A model generated the notes under the pieces. That model was not told the DNA's origin and did not search any database. It saw nothing but the letters and a program-made list of their open reading frames with translations. This document shows, one piece after another, positions 1-8,045 of a stretch of DNA of 64,000 bases; positions within the stretch are counted from its first letter, which is position 1, and each line of letters opens with the position of its first letter. A program made the translations under genes and the position numbers. Source of the stretch: DATMER01 sp035556715 (GTDB lineage: Bacteria; Acidobacteriota; Thermoanaerobaculia; Multivoradales; UBA5704); assembly GCA_035556715.1 (NCBI GenBank), contig DATMER010000078.1, positions 1 through 64,000 on the forward strand, read 5' to 3'.

Positions 1-4
1 CGCC

Positions 5-2017
5 TTGGCCCATGGAGCGCCTGTCGTCCCTGAGAGCAAACCTGCCGCGGAGTTCAAGCCCTACATCCCTGCCGACCAGGAGATCCCGGAGTTCACCCTC
101 AAAGCGGTGATCCTGGGGGCGATCTTCGGCATCATCTTTGGCGCGGTGACCGTCTACCTGGCCCTGCGCGCCGGATTGACGGTTTCGGCCTCGATTCCGA
201 TCGCCGTGCTGTCGATCGCGGTGTTCAAGCGGCTCGGCAAGTCCACGATCCTGGAAAACAACATCGTGCAGACGATCGGCTCGGCCGGCGAGTCGGTCGC
301 GGCCGGCGTGGTCTTCACGACTCCCGCCTTCCTGTTCATCGCGGGCGGCGCGGATTACTTCCGCTATCTGCCGATCATGACGCTGGCGGCGGTGGGCGGC
401 ATCCTGGGCGTCCTGCTCATGGTGCCGATGCGGCGGGCGCTGATCGTCAAGGAGCACGGCGAGCTGCCATACCCCGAGGGCACGGCCTGCGCCGAGGTGC
501 TGGTGGCGGGCGAGCGCGGCGGCGCGATGGCCAAGACGGTGTTCGCCGGTTTCTGGGTGGCGCTGGGCTACACCATCCTTCAGAGGGTCTTCCATCTCTG
601 GCGCGAGAACTTCCAGTACGTCACGAGTCCGACCGGCAACTACCGCAACGCGGCCCTCACCTCGGACGTCACGCCGGAGTACCTGGGCGTCGGCTACATC
701 ATCGGGCCGCGCATCGCCGGCATCATGGTGTCGGGCTCGGTGCTCTCCTGGCTCACCCTGATCCCGCTGCTTTCCATGTTCGTTCCGGAGGCCCAGGTCG
801 ACCAGGCGCTGCTGGCGACGGGGCGGACCGTGGAGGGCATCGCCGGCATGCCCCTGGCGAACAAGTACTACTTCGCCTACATCCGCTACATCGGCGCGGG
901 GGCCGTGGCCATGGCCGGCATGCTGACCCTGATCCGCACGCTGCCGGTGATCTTCACCTCGGTCCGCGACTCGATGCGCGACCTGCGCCAGACCGGCGCG
1001 GCCAAGGGCATGGCGGTACCCAGGACGGAGCGCGACATGCCGATCTCCTGGGTGGCGATCGGCTCGCTGATCCTGGTCCTGGTCATCGCGTTCCTGCCGA
1101 ACCTGCCGACCGGCGGGTTCCCGGCGAGCCTCCTGACCGGGTTGCTGATCCTGATCTTCGGCTTCTTCTTCGTGGCGGTCTCTTCGCGCATCGTCGGCCT
1201 GATCGGTTCGTCGTCGAACCCGATCTCGGGCATGACCATCGCGACGCTCCTGGGCACCACCCTCCTGTTCGTCTCCATCGGCCTGGGCGGCGACATGTAC
1301 CAGAGCGCGGCCTTGTGCGTGGGCGCGATCGTCTGCATCGCGGCGGCCAACGCCGGCGCCACCTCGCAGGACCTGAAGACCGGGTACCTGGTGGGCGGCA
1401 CCCCGATCCGGCAGCAGATCGGCCTCCTGATCGGCGTCCTCGCATCGGTGCTGGTGATCGGCTGGACCATCCTCGCCCTGCACAATTCCGACATGGGACC
1501 GATCGGCAGCGAGGACCTGGCGGCCCCGCAGGGCACGCTGATGGCGGTCATCATCAAGGGCGTGCTGTCGCAGGACCTCCCCTGGGGCTTCATCTTCGTG
1601 GGCGCGGCCCTGGCCGTGGTGATCCAGCTCTGCGGCGTGTCGGGCCTGGCCTGGGCAGTGGGGGCCTACCTGCCGATCGCCACCACGTTCCCGATCTTCG
1701 TCGGCGGCGCCATGCGCTGGCTCTCCGACACGATCCGGGCGCGCAAGGGCGAGACGCTCGCCGAGGCGGAGTCGGAGGTCTCCTCGGGCATGCTGTTCTC
1801 CACCGGCCTGGTGGCCGGAGGCTCCATCGCCGGCCTGCTCGTGGCCATCCTCGGCTCGGCCGCGTGGGCCCGGGGCGTCATGCAAGGCGCCCGGGTGGGA
1901 GAGAACCTGAACGTCCTGGGGATCTTCGGCGGCGCGGCGGCCTGGAGCGCGCTGTTCTTCTTCGCGATCCTCTGCTTCCTCCTGATCCGCCGCTCGCTGC
2001 GCAAGCTCGAGGTGTAG
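5..2017 (+). CDS. OPT family oligopeptide transporter, 5' end at window edge
   Basis: Predicted inner-membrane transporter of the OPT superfamily, which takes up small peptides or metal chelates. The 670-residue product is nearly all hydrophobic helices separated by short loops, close to the usual family length. Near the N-terminus it carries LALRAGLTVSASIPIAVL followed by a Glu-Asn-Asn segment, typical of bacterial OPT proteins, and mid-protein an SSNPISGMT patch. The only start in frame is a TTG at base 5 and the frame is open to the left edge, so the true start may lie outside the window. A perfect palindrome follows the stop codon. Family assignment is firm; substrate cannot be read from sequence. 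Confidence 0.9.
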   Translation: MAHGAPVVPESKPAAEFKPYIPADQEIPEFTLKAVILGAIFGIIFGAVTVYLALRAGLTVSASIPIAVLSIAVFKRLGKSTILENNIVQTIGSAGESVAAGVVFTTPAFLFIAGGADYFRYLPIMTLAAVGGILGVLLMVPMRRALIVKEHGELPYPEGTACAEVLVAGERGGAMAKTVFAGFWVALGYTILQRVFHLWRENFQYVTSPTGNYRNAALTSDVTPEYLGVGYIIGPRIAGIMVSGSVLSWLTLIPLLSMFVPEAQVDQALLATGRTVEGIAGMPLANKYYFAYIRYIGAGAVAMAGMLTLIRTLPVIFTSVRDSMRDLRQTGAAKGMAVPRTERDMPISWVAIGSLILVLVIAFLPNLPTGGFPASLLTGLLILIFGFFFVAVSSRIVGLIGSSSNPISGMTIATLLGTTLLFVSIGLGGDMYQSAALCVGAIVCIAAANAGATSQDLKTGYLVGGTPIRQQIGLLIGVLASVLVIGWTILALHNSDMGPIGSEDLAAPQGTLMAVIIKGVLSQDLPWGFIFVGAALAVVIQLCGVSGLAWAVGAYLPIATTFPIFVGGAMRWLSDTIRARKGETLAEAESEVSSGMLFSTGLVAGGSIAGLLVAILGSAAWARGVMQGARVGENLNVLGIFGGAAAWSALFFFAILCFLLIRRSLRKLEV

Positions 2018-2024
2018 GCGGAAC

Positions 2025-2070
2025 ACGGACGGACACAGACCGTCACGGACGGACACGAGCCGTCACGGAC
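2025..2070. repeat. two tandem 20-bp units plus a partial third
   Basis: Directly after the OPT stop codon two 20-bp units (2025-2044 and 2045-2064) repeat the pattern ACGGACGGACAC...CCGTC, followed by ACGGAC of a third. Each unit contains inverted GACGG/CCGTC arms. It is a miniature version of the longer 20-21-bp arrays elsewhere in the window, but with only two units it could be chance slippage. Confidence 0.5.
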
Positions 2071-2075
2071 ATCGG

Positions 2076-2099
2076 GGCCGCCGGAGATCTCCGGCGGCC
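2076..2099 (+). terminator. 24-bp perfect palindrome, probable terminator
   Basis: A 12-bp arm beginning GGCCGCCGGAGA is followed with no loop by its exact reverse complement, then TTCTCTCC. It lies between the OPT gene and the patatin gene, and would terminate the OPT transcript. The tail is pyrimidine-rich rather than a true U-tract, so termination may be partial. Confidence 0.6.
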
Positions 2100-2124
2100 T
2101 TCTCTCCCTTCAGGAGGTGTGCCC

Positions 2125-3903
2125 TTGCAGTACGCCCCGTCCGATTTCGCCAATCCCACCAAGGAGTGCGACGTCATCATGAAGGGCGGGATCACCAGCG
2201 GAGTTGTCTATCCGCTGGCGATCACCGAGCTGGCGAAGGACTACCGGTTGCGGAATATCGGCGGCACCTCGGCGGGTGCCATTGCCGCGGCCTTGGCCGC
2301 CGCGGCCGAATACGGTCGGGACAACTCCCGGGGAGGTGGCTTCCCCAAGCTGGCGGAGCTCCCCGGCTTCCTGGCGCAGAAGCTCACCTCGCTCTTCCAG
2401 CCGTCGCCGAAGACCCGGCCGGCCTTCCAGATCCTCCTGACCTGGATCTCTCCGGGCGGGAAGATCAAGAAAACGCTCCTCACCCTCTGGAACCTGATCC
2501 GCTTCCATCCGATCGCGTTCGTGCTCGGAGCGCTTCTCGGGACGGGTCTCTTCTGGCTGGTGGCGGACTTCCCGTCCGAGGGGCAGCTCCTCAAGTCCCG
2601 GGCCATGCCTCTGCGGGTGATCTTCGCGCTGTTCTGGGGGTTCCTGGTGGCGCTGGCAGTTTTCGCGTGGCGGGCCGTGAAGGCGATCCAGGGCAACGCC
2701 TTCGGGATGTGCAGCGGCATGCCCGCGCACGAGCCCTCCCACGATCCGGCGCTGACTCCCTGGCTGGCCGGCCTCCTGAATGAGACGGCCGGAAAGACCG
2801 GCGGTCCGCTCACTTTCGGGGATCTCAAAGGGCGGGAGATCAACCTGGAGGTGATGACGACCAATCTCACCCTCGGCTCGCCGACCCGCCTTCCGTTCTC
2901 CAGCCGGGAGTACTTCTTCCATCCCGAGGAGCTGCGGAGGTTCTTCCCCGACGACGTCGTGCAGTGGATGGAGGACCATCCCTTCACCCCGGAGAACGAG
3001 AGGGAGAGGGCCGACATCCAGCGCATCAAGGACGAGACTCCGTACCGTCCGCTGCCCGACCCGGCCGACATGCCGGTGGTGGTGGCTGCGCGCATGAGCC
3101 TGAGCTTCCCGGTGCTCATCAGCGCCATCCCCCTGTACGCCGTTGACTGGTCCCTGAAAAGGAACCAGGAGGCCCGGGACGCGAAACGCGCTCCGGAGCT
3201 GGGCCTCTGCTGGTTCTCGGATGGAGGCATCGGCAGCAACTTCCCGGTCCACTTCTTCGACGGGCTGCTCCCCTCGCGGCCGACCTTCGGGATCAACCTG
3301 CGGCCGTTCCATCCCGATCATCCCAAGAAGCCCGAAGAGAGCGAGAACGTCTGGCGGGCGAGAGAGGCCCGGCAGGGGGTCCTGCCCGCCTGGACCGCGA
3401 TCGACGGGCTCCTCCCCTTCGTGGCGGCCATCATCAACACCATGCAGAACTGGGTGGACAACACGCAGATGAGGCTCCCCGGCTATCGCGACCGGGTGGT
3501 GCACGTCCACCTCACCCCGGACGAAGGGGGCATGAATCTGACCATGCCCGAGGACCGGATCAAGGCGCTCACAGCCCGGGGGCAGGCCGCGGGCCGGGTC
3601 CTCCAGACCATCGATTGGGACGGTCACCGCTGGATCCGCTATCTGACCGCCATGTCCCAGCTCGAGGGCAGGCTCGGGCGGATGGAGGAGATCTACTCCG
3701 CGGGATATGACCAGTTCCTGATCGCGCGTGATCCCGAGAAGACGCCCTACGACAAGAGCCAGCGCTGGAAGACCAGGGCCCTCCAGGCCACGGCGGATCT
3801 GATGAGCCTGGTCCGGAGCTGGCGGACACCCGATCCCAACCTCCGGCTGGACCATAAGTCGCCCAAGCCGGAGCCCGAGCTGCGGATCAGCCCGCGGCGG
3901 TAG
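2125..3903 (+). CDS. patatin-like phospholipase
   Basis: Patatin-family acyl hydrolase predicted to release fatty acids from membrane lipids. The TTG at 2125 is chosen because AGGAGGT sits 6 bases upstream and the conserved domain begins at once. The oxyanion loop is KGGITSG (about residues 20-26), the nucleophile elbow is GTSAG (Ser about 49), and the catalytic Asp lies in SDGG about two thirds along, so the Ser-Asp dyad is intact. Two hydrophobic stretches around residues 134-151 and 165-190 interrupt the domain, suggesting membrane anchoring. At 592 residues it is longer than minimal patatins. Its last 17 bases overlap the convergent DNA ligase gene. Confidence 0.88.
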   Translation: MQYAPSDFANPTKECDVIMKGGITSGVVYPLAITELAKDYRLRNIGGTSAGAIAAALAAAAEYGRDNSRGGGFPKLAELPGFLAQKLTSLFQPSPKTRPAFQILLTWISPGGKIKKTLLTLWNLIRFHPIAFVLGALLGTGLFWLVADFPSEGQLLKSRAMPLRVIFALFWGFLVALAVFAWRAVKAIQGNAFGMCSGMPAHEPSHDPALTPWLAGLLNETAGKTGGPLTFGDLKGREINLEVMTTNLTLGSPTRLPFSSREYFFHPEELRRFFPDDVVQWMEDHPFTPENERERADIQRIKDETPYRPLPDPADMPVVVAARMSLSFPVLISAIPLYAVDWSLKRNQEARDAKRAPELGLCWFSDGGIGSNFPVHFFDGLLPSRPTFGINLRPFHPDHPKKPEESENVWRAREARQGVLPAWTAIDGLLPFVAAIINTMQNWVDNTQMRLPGYRDRVVHVHLTPDEGGMNLTMPEDRIKALTARGQAAGRVLQTIDWDGHRWIRYLTAMSQLEGRLGRMEEIYSAGYDQFLIARDPEKTPYDKSQRWKTRALQATADLMSLVRSWRTPDPNLRLDHKSPKPEPELRISPRR

Positions 3904-4984
3904 GTTTCCGCTTCACCTGCGCGAACGTGCACGCCTTGGGCTTCTTGTCCGGCCGCCAGCGGAGGAACTTGGTTCCGTGGCGGAAGCGTCCGCCGGAGAA
4001 GTGGTCGTAGCGGACCTCGCAGACCAGGACGGGATCGAGGGGTTCCCACTCGGTCGACCGTCCCTGGGACCAGCGGCTCGGTCCGCCCGGCGCCTTGCCG
4101 GTGAACCCGGAGCCTCCCCGATGAGGCTCCAGGACCGCTTCCAACTCCTTCTTCTCCTCCGCGGTGAAGCTCGACGAGAAGCCCACGTGGTCGAGCTGTC
4201 CCGCGTCGTTGTAGAGGCCGAGAAGGAGCGAGCCGACCTGGTCCCCCTTCTGTGCCCAACGGAACCCTCCGACCACGCAGTCGGCCGTGCGCATCCGCTT
4301 GACCTTGACCATGCCGCCGCGCTCGCCCGAGAGGTAGGGGGAGTCGAGGCGCTTGGCCACGATGCCGTCGAGACCCGCGCCTCCTATCCACCCTTCAGCC
4401 GTCTTCCGCTCGGGAGTGGCCGGGGAGAGCACCATCTGTCCACCCTCCGGAACCTTCCCGAAGAGCTTCTCCAGCCTCCCACGACGCTCCTCCAGGGGCA
4501 GATCTACGAGCGATTTCCCGCGCTCGTCCACCAGGATGTCGAAGGCGTAGAGGCTGGCCGGAGTCTCCTTCGCGAGCTTCCGGATGCGGCTCTCCGCGGG
4601 ATGGATGCGCTGCAGCAGGTCGTCGAAGGAGAGGCTTCCCTCGATTGAGATGACGATCTCGCCGTCCACCACGAAGGTCTTCATGGGGAGCTTGCCCAGA
4701 GCCTCGACCAGCTCCGGGAAGTAGCGCCCGAGCGGCTGTCCGGCCTTGGACTGGAGCAGCACCTGCTCCCCCTTGCGGAACGCCAGGCACCGGAAGCCGT
4801 CCCACTTGGGCTCGTAGAGCCACCCCTCGCCCGTGGGGATCTTCCCCTCCGACAACGCCTCCCAGGGAGGGAAGGGAGGGCGGATTGGGAGGTCGATTTC
4901 GGGGAAGTCGCCCTCCAGCGCCTCGGCAGGGAGGGCGGCGGCTGTTGTCTTTTTTGACGCTTTCTTGGGCTTGGCGGTGGGCAT
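3887..4984 (-). CDS. ATP-dependent DNA ligase
   Basis: Seals DNA nicks using ATP. The adenylation motif EPKWDGFR gives the AMP-accepting lysine near residue 60; DGIVAKR (motif IV) and VKVKR (motif V) follow, then a C-terminal OB-fold-like part ending in a KxK-rich tail. At 365 residues it matches the stand-alone LigC/LigD-ligase type, without fused polymerase or phosphoesterase domains. The first 15 residues are Lys/Ala-rich and probably disordered. No Ku or LigD partner gene is adjacent, so a role in end joining cannot be inferred here. It converges on the patatin gene with a 17-bp overlap. Confidence 0.9.
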   Translation of the reverse strand: MPTAKPKKASKKTTAAALPAEALEGDFPEIDLPIRPPFPPWEALSEGKIPTGEGWLYEPKWDGFRCLAFRKGEQVLLQSKAGQPLGRYFPELVEALGKLPMKTFVVDGEIVISIEGSLSFDDLLQRIHPAESRIRKLAKETPASLYAFDILVDERGKSLVDLPLEERRGRLEKLFGKVPEGGQMVLSPATPERKTAEGWIGGAGLDGIVAKRLDSPYLSGERGGMVKVKRMRTADCVVGGFRWAQKGDQVGSLLLGLYNDAGQLDHVGFSSSFTAEEKKELEAVLEPHRGGSGFTGKAPGGPSRWSQGRSTEWEPLDPVLVCEVRYDHFSGGRFRHGTKFLRWRPDKKPKACTFAQVKRKPTAAG

Positions 4985-5023
4985 GGCGGCGAGAGGTGCA
5001 AGAAAGAGGCCCTCACCCCCGCC

Positions 5024-5407
5024 TCAATTCACCGCATGAGGCACCGCCAAAGAGAACGGCGCAATGACCGCGTTGAAGGCTTCGCCGTTCTCCAGGGCCA
5101 TGCGGTAGGAGCCGTGCATGGAGCCGACCGGGGTCGAGAGGGGGCAGAAGCTCGTGTACTCGAAGCCCTCCCCGGGCGCGAGCACCGGCTGCTCGCCCAC
5201 GACTCCCGGACCCTCCACCCTCTGCTGGTAGCCGGTGGCGTCGGTGATGATCCACTCACGGCTGAGGAGCTGAACCGTCTCCGAGCCGACGTTCGAGATC
5301 CTCACCTGGTAGGCGAAGAAGTAGTAGCTCTCCTGGGGCGCGCTGCGGTCCTCGTCGTAGAAGCTCGCGACCTGGACGCGGACGCCACGGGTCGTGGTGT
5401 CGCTCAT
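5024..5407 (-). CDS. apaG: ApaG domain protein
   Basis: Small cytosolic beta-sandwich protein of the ApaG family (127 residues, normal length), associated with Co2+/Mg2+ homeostasis and diadenosine tetraphosphate metabolism, though the biochemical role is unsettled. Family signatures are visible: YFFAYQVRISN, then the middle GPGVVGEQPVLAPG, and near the end TPVGSMHGSYRM. It is divergent from the TerC gene; both may use the palindromic -10 region between them. With the -10 hexamer only 11 bases before the ATG, the mRNA leader would be very short. Confidence 0.95.
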   Translation of the reverse strand: MSDTTTRGVRVQVASFYDEDRSAPQESYYFFAYQVRISNVGSETVQLLSREWIITDATGYQQRVEGPGVVGEQPVLAPGEGFEYTSFCPLSTPVGSMHGSYRMALENGEAFNAVIAPFSLAVPHAVN

Positions 5408-5415
5408 GATGGCCA

Positions 5416-5429
5416 GATTCTATAGAATC
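5416..5429. promoter_or_regulatory. palindromic divergent -10 region between apaG and terC
   Basis: GATTCTATAGAATC is a perfect 14-bp palindrome and reads TATAGA on both strands. On the minus strand it is preceded by TTGATC at an 18-base spacing, a good sigma-70 promoter for apaG with a near-leaderless transcript. On the plus strand it would serve terC with a leader of about 45 bases but a poor -35. Promoter assignment is inference from spacing and sequence. Confidence 0.5.
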
Positions 5430-5480
5430 CGCCCCGTCCCCGGATCAACCGGGGAGATCCCCGTCTGATGAGGTGGCGCG

Positions 5481-6290
5481 ATGGAGTGGATGAGCAACCC
5501 CGAGAGCTGGATTGCGCTGTTGACCCTGACGGTGCTCGAGATCGTCCTGGGCATCGACAACATCATCTTCATCTCGATTCTGGCGGGCAAGCTCCCCCAG
5601 GAGCAGCAGGCGAAAGCGCGCAAGGTCGGGCTCGGTCTGGCCATGTTCATCCGCCTCGCCCTGCTCGCGTCGCTCGCCTGGATCGCCCGGCTCACGAATC
5701 CGCTCTTCACGGTCTTCAGCCAGGAGATCTCCGGCCGCGACCTGATCCTCCTGGTGGGCGGCCTCTTCCTCCTGGCCAAGGCCACGCACGAGATCCACGA
5801 CAAGCTGGAAGGGGAGGAGGGGCACGCCAGCGCCAAGATCGCTGCCTCCTTCACCTCCGTCATCCTCCAGATCCTCGCCTTGGACATCGTCTTCTCCCTG
5901 GACTCCGTCATCACCGCCATTGGCATGGCCAACGAGCTGGCCGTCATGATGACGGCCGTGGTCATCTCGGTGGCCGTGATGCTCTTCGCCGCGGGGCCGA
6001 TCAGCAACTTCGTGGAGCGCCACCCCACGGTCAAGATGCTCGCTCTCAGCTTCCTCCTGCTGATCGGCATGTCGCTGGTGGCCGAGGGCTTCGATCAGCA
6101 CATCTCGAAGGGTTACATCTACTTCGCGATGGGGTTCTCGGTCTTCGTGGAGATGCTCAACCAGCGGCTGCACAAGGTCGCCAAGGAGCCGGTCCACCTG
6201 CACCAGCGCTACTCGGAGGAGGAGCCGGCCATTGCGGCCGCTCCTACCTCCGGAACTCCCGCACCTCCCCGTCCGAAAAAGCGACGGTAA
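5481..6290 (+). CDS. TerC family integral membrane protein
   Basis: Polytopic membrane protein of the TerC family, implicated in metal-ion (manganese) efflux and tellurium resistance. ATG 5481 follows GAGGTGG. The N-terminus contains the family motif EIVLGIDNIIFISI, and a second acidic membrane motif LDIVFSLDSVITAI lies mid-protein. The C-terminal residues TSGTPAPPRPKKRR are encoded inside a 56-bp segment that also occurs, one base different, in the 3' end of recQ at 8055-8110. Thus the last ~13 codons may reflect an ancestral tail-to-tail overlap with recQ rather than a native TerC terminus. Confidence 0.93.
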   Translation: MEWMSNPESWIALLTLTVLEIVLGIDNIIFISILAGKLPQEQQAKARKVGLGLAMFIRLALLASLAWIARLTNPLFTVFSQEISGRDLILLVGGLFLLAKATHEIHDKLEGEEGHASAKIAASFTSVILQILALDIVFSLDSVITAIGMANELAVMMTAVVISVAVMLFAAGPISNFVERHPTVKMLALSFLLLIGMSLVAEGFDQHISKGYIYFAMGFSVFVEMLNQRLHKVAKEPVHLHQRYSEEEPAIAAAPTSGTPAPPRPKKRR

Positions 6291-6305
6291 GGCTCTCCAC
6301 CCCGA
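6250..6305. repeat. 56-bp direct repeat, copy 1 (end of terC)
   Basis: This 56-bp segment starts CCGGAACTCCCGCACC and matches 8055-8110 at 55 of 56 positions in the same orientation. The single difference (A at 6289, G at 8094) changes the terC stop from TAA to TGA and is synonymous in the recQ frame. The two copies bracket about 1.75 kb of DNA unlike its flanks. Confidence 0.9.
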
Positions 6306-6375
6306 GTGGAGGCAGCGAGGTCGTCGTTGTCCGCAGTCCGGCGGTGGTGTGTGCTGTGCGGGCCGGGGACGCTCT

Positions 6376-6565
6376 TGACCAGGCGGGTTTGCCTCGTGCG
6401 CGCCGCGGGCGCCTTGTGCGCGCCGGGTATGACCCTCTACCCGCCGCGGGCGCTCCGTACCCGCCGGGTACGTCCTCGTCCCCACCTCGTGCGCCTCGTA
6501 CGCGGCGGGGGCGGCTTCTACCCGCCGGGTACGGACCTCTACCCTTCGCGTACGCGATGCATCCT
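6376..6565. repeat. array A: degenerate ~21-bp palindromic tandem repeats
   Basis: About nine units of 19-22 bp with a core GTACCCGCCGGGTAC (7-bp inverted arms around one base) followed by a spacer like CGnCCTC. Variation in unit length breaks any reading frame, so this is non-coding. The whole 6291-6769 gap contains no convincing gene: beyond the array it has pyrimidine-rich sequence running to the end of the zinc-ribbon gene. Confidence 0.75.
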
Positions 6566-6769
6566 GGGATTGCGGGCTCTCCCCGAGGGTGGTGAGCCGT
6601 CCCCGGCGCGCATGCTCTGTACGCGGCAAGGACGACTCACAGCTTGTGGGGACGTGCGGCGCGCAGAGAGGTCAATTCGGCCCCTCCTGACCTCTCCCAG
6701 TCTCGACCCTCCCCCTCCTCTGGGCTTGTGCCCCTCCCTAACATCTTTATCCAGCATTCCAGATGAGCA

Positions 6770-7960
6770 CTAGTTTCCAACTGATGCCTCAGCCTCTAAT
6801 CCGCGGCGCTGGAAGGCGGACCGCACGGCCTCCATCTGCCCCTCTGGCACTTGGCGGCGGCAGTTTTCCAACAAGATGTGGGCAAAAGTCTTCCGCGGAT
6901 TGCCGGGAGTGTTCGTTCGCACGAGCTCGGTCCAGGAGGAGTAAAGGACCTGATCTGCCACCGCTGGCCGGAGCAGGTATCGAAGCTCCCAAAACAAGCC
7001 TCCCCAGGTCTCCCAAGCGTCCGGACCCTCATCCTTGACCTTGGCGAAGCTCCGGTCGTTGGCAAGATTGCGGAGGTAAGGTTGAGAGGAATAACTCGGC
7101 ACAAGCTTCCTCATCTCGCGGATGGCGATCTCCCCTACCAAGGGTTGGCCGCTGAAGCTGCATGTGAAGTAGTCAGCCAACCCTGACGTAATCGAGTTCA
7201 CCTCGCCAGATTGTTTGAGTGGAGACCTTGTGTCAAGGAGGCTTTGAAGGGCAAAGATGGTATAGGTATGGAAGACGACTTGGCTGTCTCTCGCAAAGGC
7301 TGGTGCGATGACGATCCTATTTGCGTCCTCCTCGTAGAAGGCGTTGTCAGAGGTAATCTCCTTGTTGACAACGACTTCGACTTCGCCACCCTTGTGCTGG
7401 TAGCCGAGGCTCTCCAGATAGGAGATGAACTCCTTGAAGGAATCTTCGATGTCCCGTTTCAACTCCGGGCTCAAGTCAGGGGATGGAGTGACCCCGAACT
7501 TGTTCTCGATGGCCCTGACGCGGCTTCTTAGAGCTTCGACCTCGGCAATGAAGGCGCGGTTCTCGTTCAGCCTTGCCCGAAGCTTCTGGACACCTTCCCA
7601 GGTGGTCTCGAGATCTTGGGTGACCTCATCCTTGAGGCCTTCTACGTTGGTCTTGAAATCCTTGTAGGTGGAGATTCCAAGAGCCGCCAGGGCCAGCGTC
7701 ACGAGAAACAGCGGGATGCCGATGGCGAAAGCAAGGAGCTTGGCCCAGTCCACCAGCTTCGTTGTCACCGCCTCGGTGATCTCGGTCGCAGCCACGTCTC
7801 GATCCTTCAACTCTTCTCTGAGGATTTCCCGGACCTTGCCCGCCAAGTTCTGTCCCAGGTAAGTGTGGACACGGCCGAGGTCAGGGTCCAGCGGCGTGCC
7901 GCAGCTTCCGCAGTACTTATGCTCTTCCGGGTTTGAAGCGCCACACTGGAAGCACTCCAC
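6770..7960 (-). CDS. zinc-ribbon membrane protein with C-terminal domain resembling an inactivated peptidase
   Basis: GTG at 7960 is chosen: GGGAGG lies 6 bases upstream and the protein then opens with a zinc ribbon (CFQCGASN...YCGSCG, residues 3-23). One transmembrane helix follows near residues 70-92, then a coiled-coil region (about 95-150). The C-terminal half contains VVFHTYTIFAL and later SGLADYF, which look like the positions of HExxH and the Glu-bearing GxADYF helix of gluzincin peptidases but lack the metal-binding His/Glu residues. That homology is my inference. The 396-residue gene is less GC-rich than its neighbours and lies wholly within the segment flanked by the 56-bp repeats, so it was probably acquired. 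Confidence 0.7.
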   Translation of the reverse strand: MECFQCGASNPEEHKYCGSCGTPLDPDLGRVHTYLGQNLAGKVREILREELKDRDVAATEITEAVTTKLVDWAKLLAFAIGIPLFLVTLALAALGISTYKDFKTNVEGLKDEVTQDLETTWEGVQKLRARLNENRAFIAEVEALRSRVRAIENKFGVTPSPDLSPELKRDIEDSFKEFISYLESLGYQHKGGEVEVVVNKEITSDNAFYEEDANRIVIAPAFARDSQVVFHTYTIFALQSLLDTRSPLKQSGEVNSITSGLADYFTCSFSGQPLVGEIAIREMRKLVPSYSSQPYLRNLANDRSFAKVKDEGPDAWETWGGLFWELRYLLRPAVADQVLYSSWTELVRTNTPGNPRKTFAHILLENCRRQVPEGQMEAVRSAFQRRGLEAEASVGN

Positions 7961-8045
7961 GAGAACCTCCCGTCGAAAGGGGCGGTGGAACAAACTTCTC
8001 GAAGCGTTGACGCCACCGTAGCAGACTGTTGCGTTGCCTGCCAGA

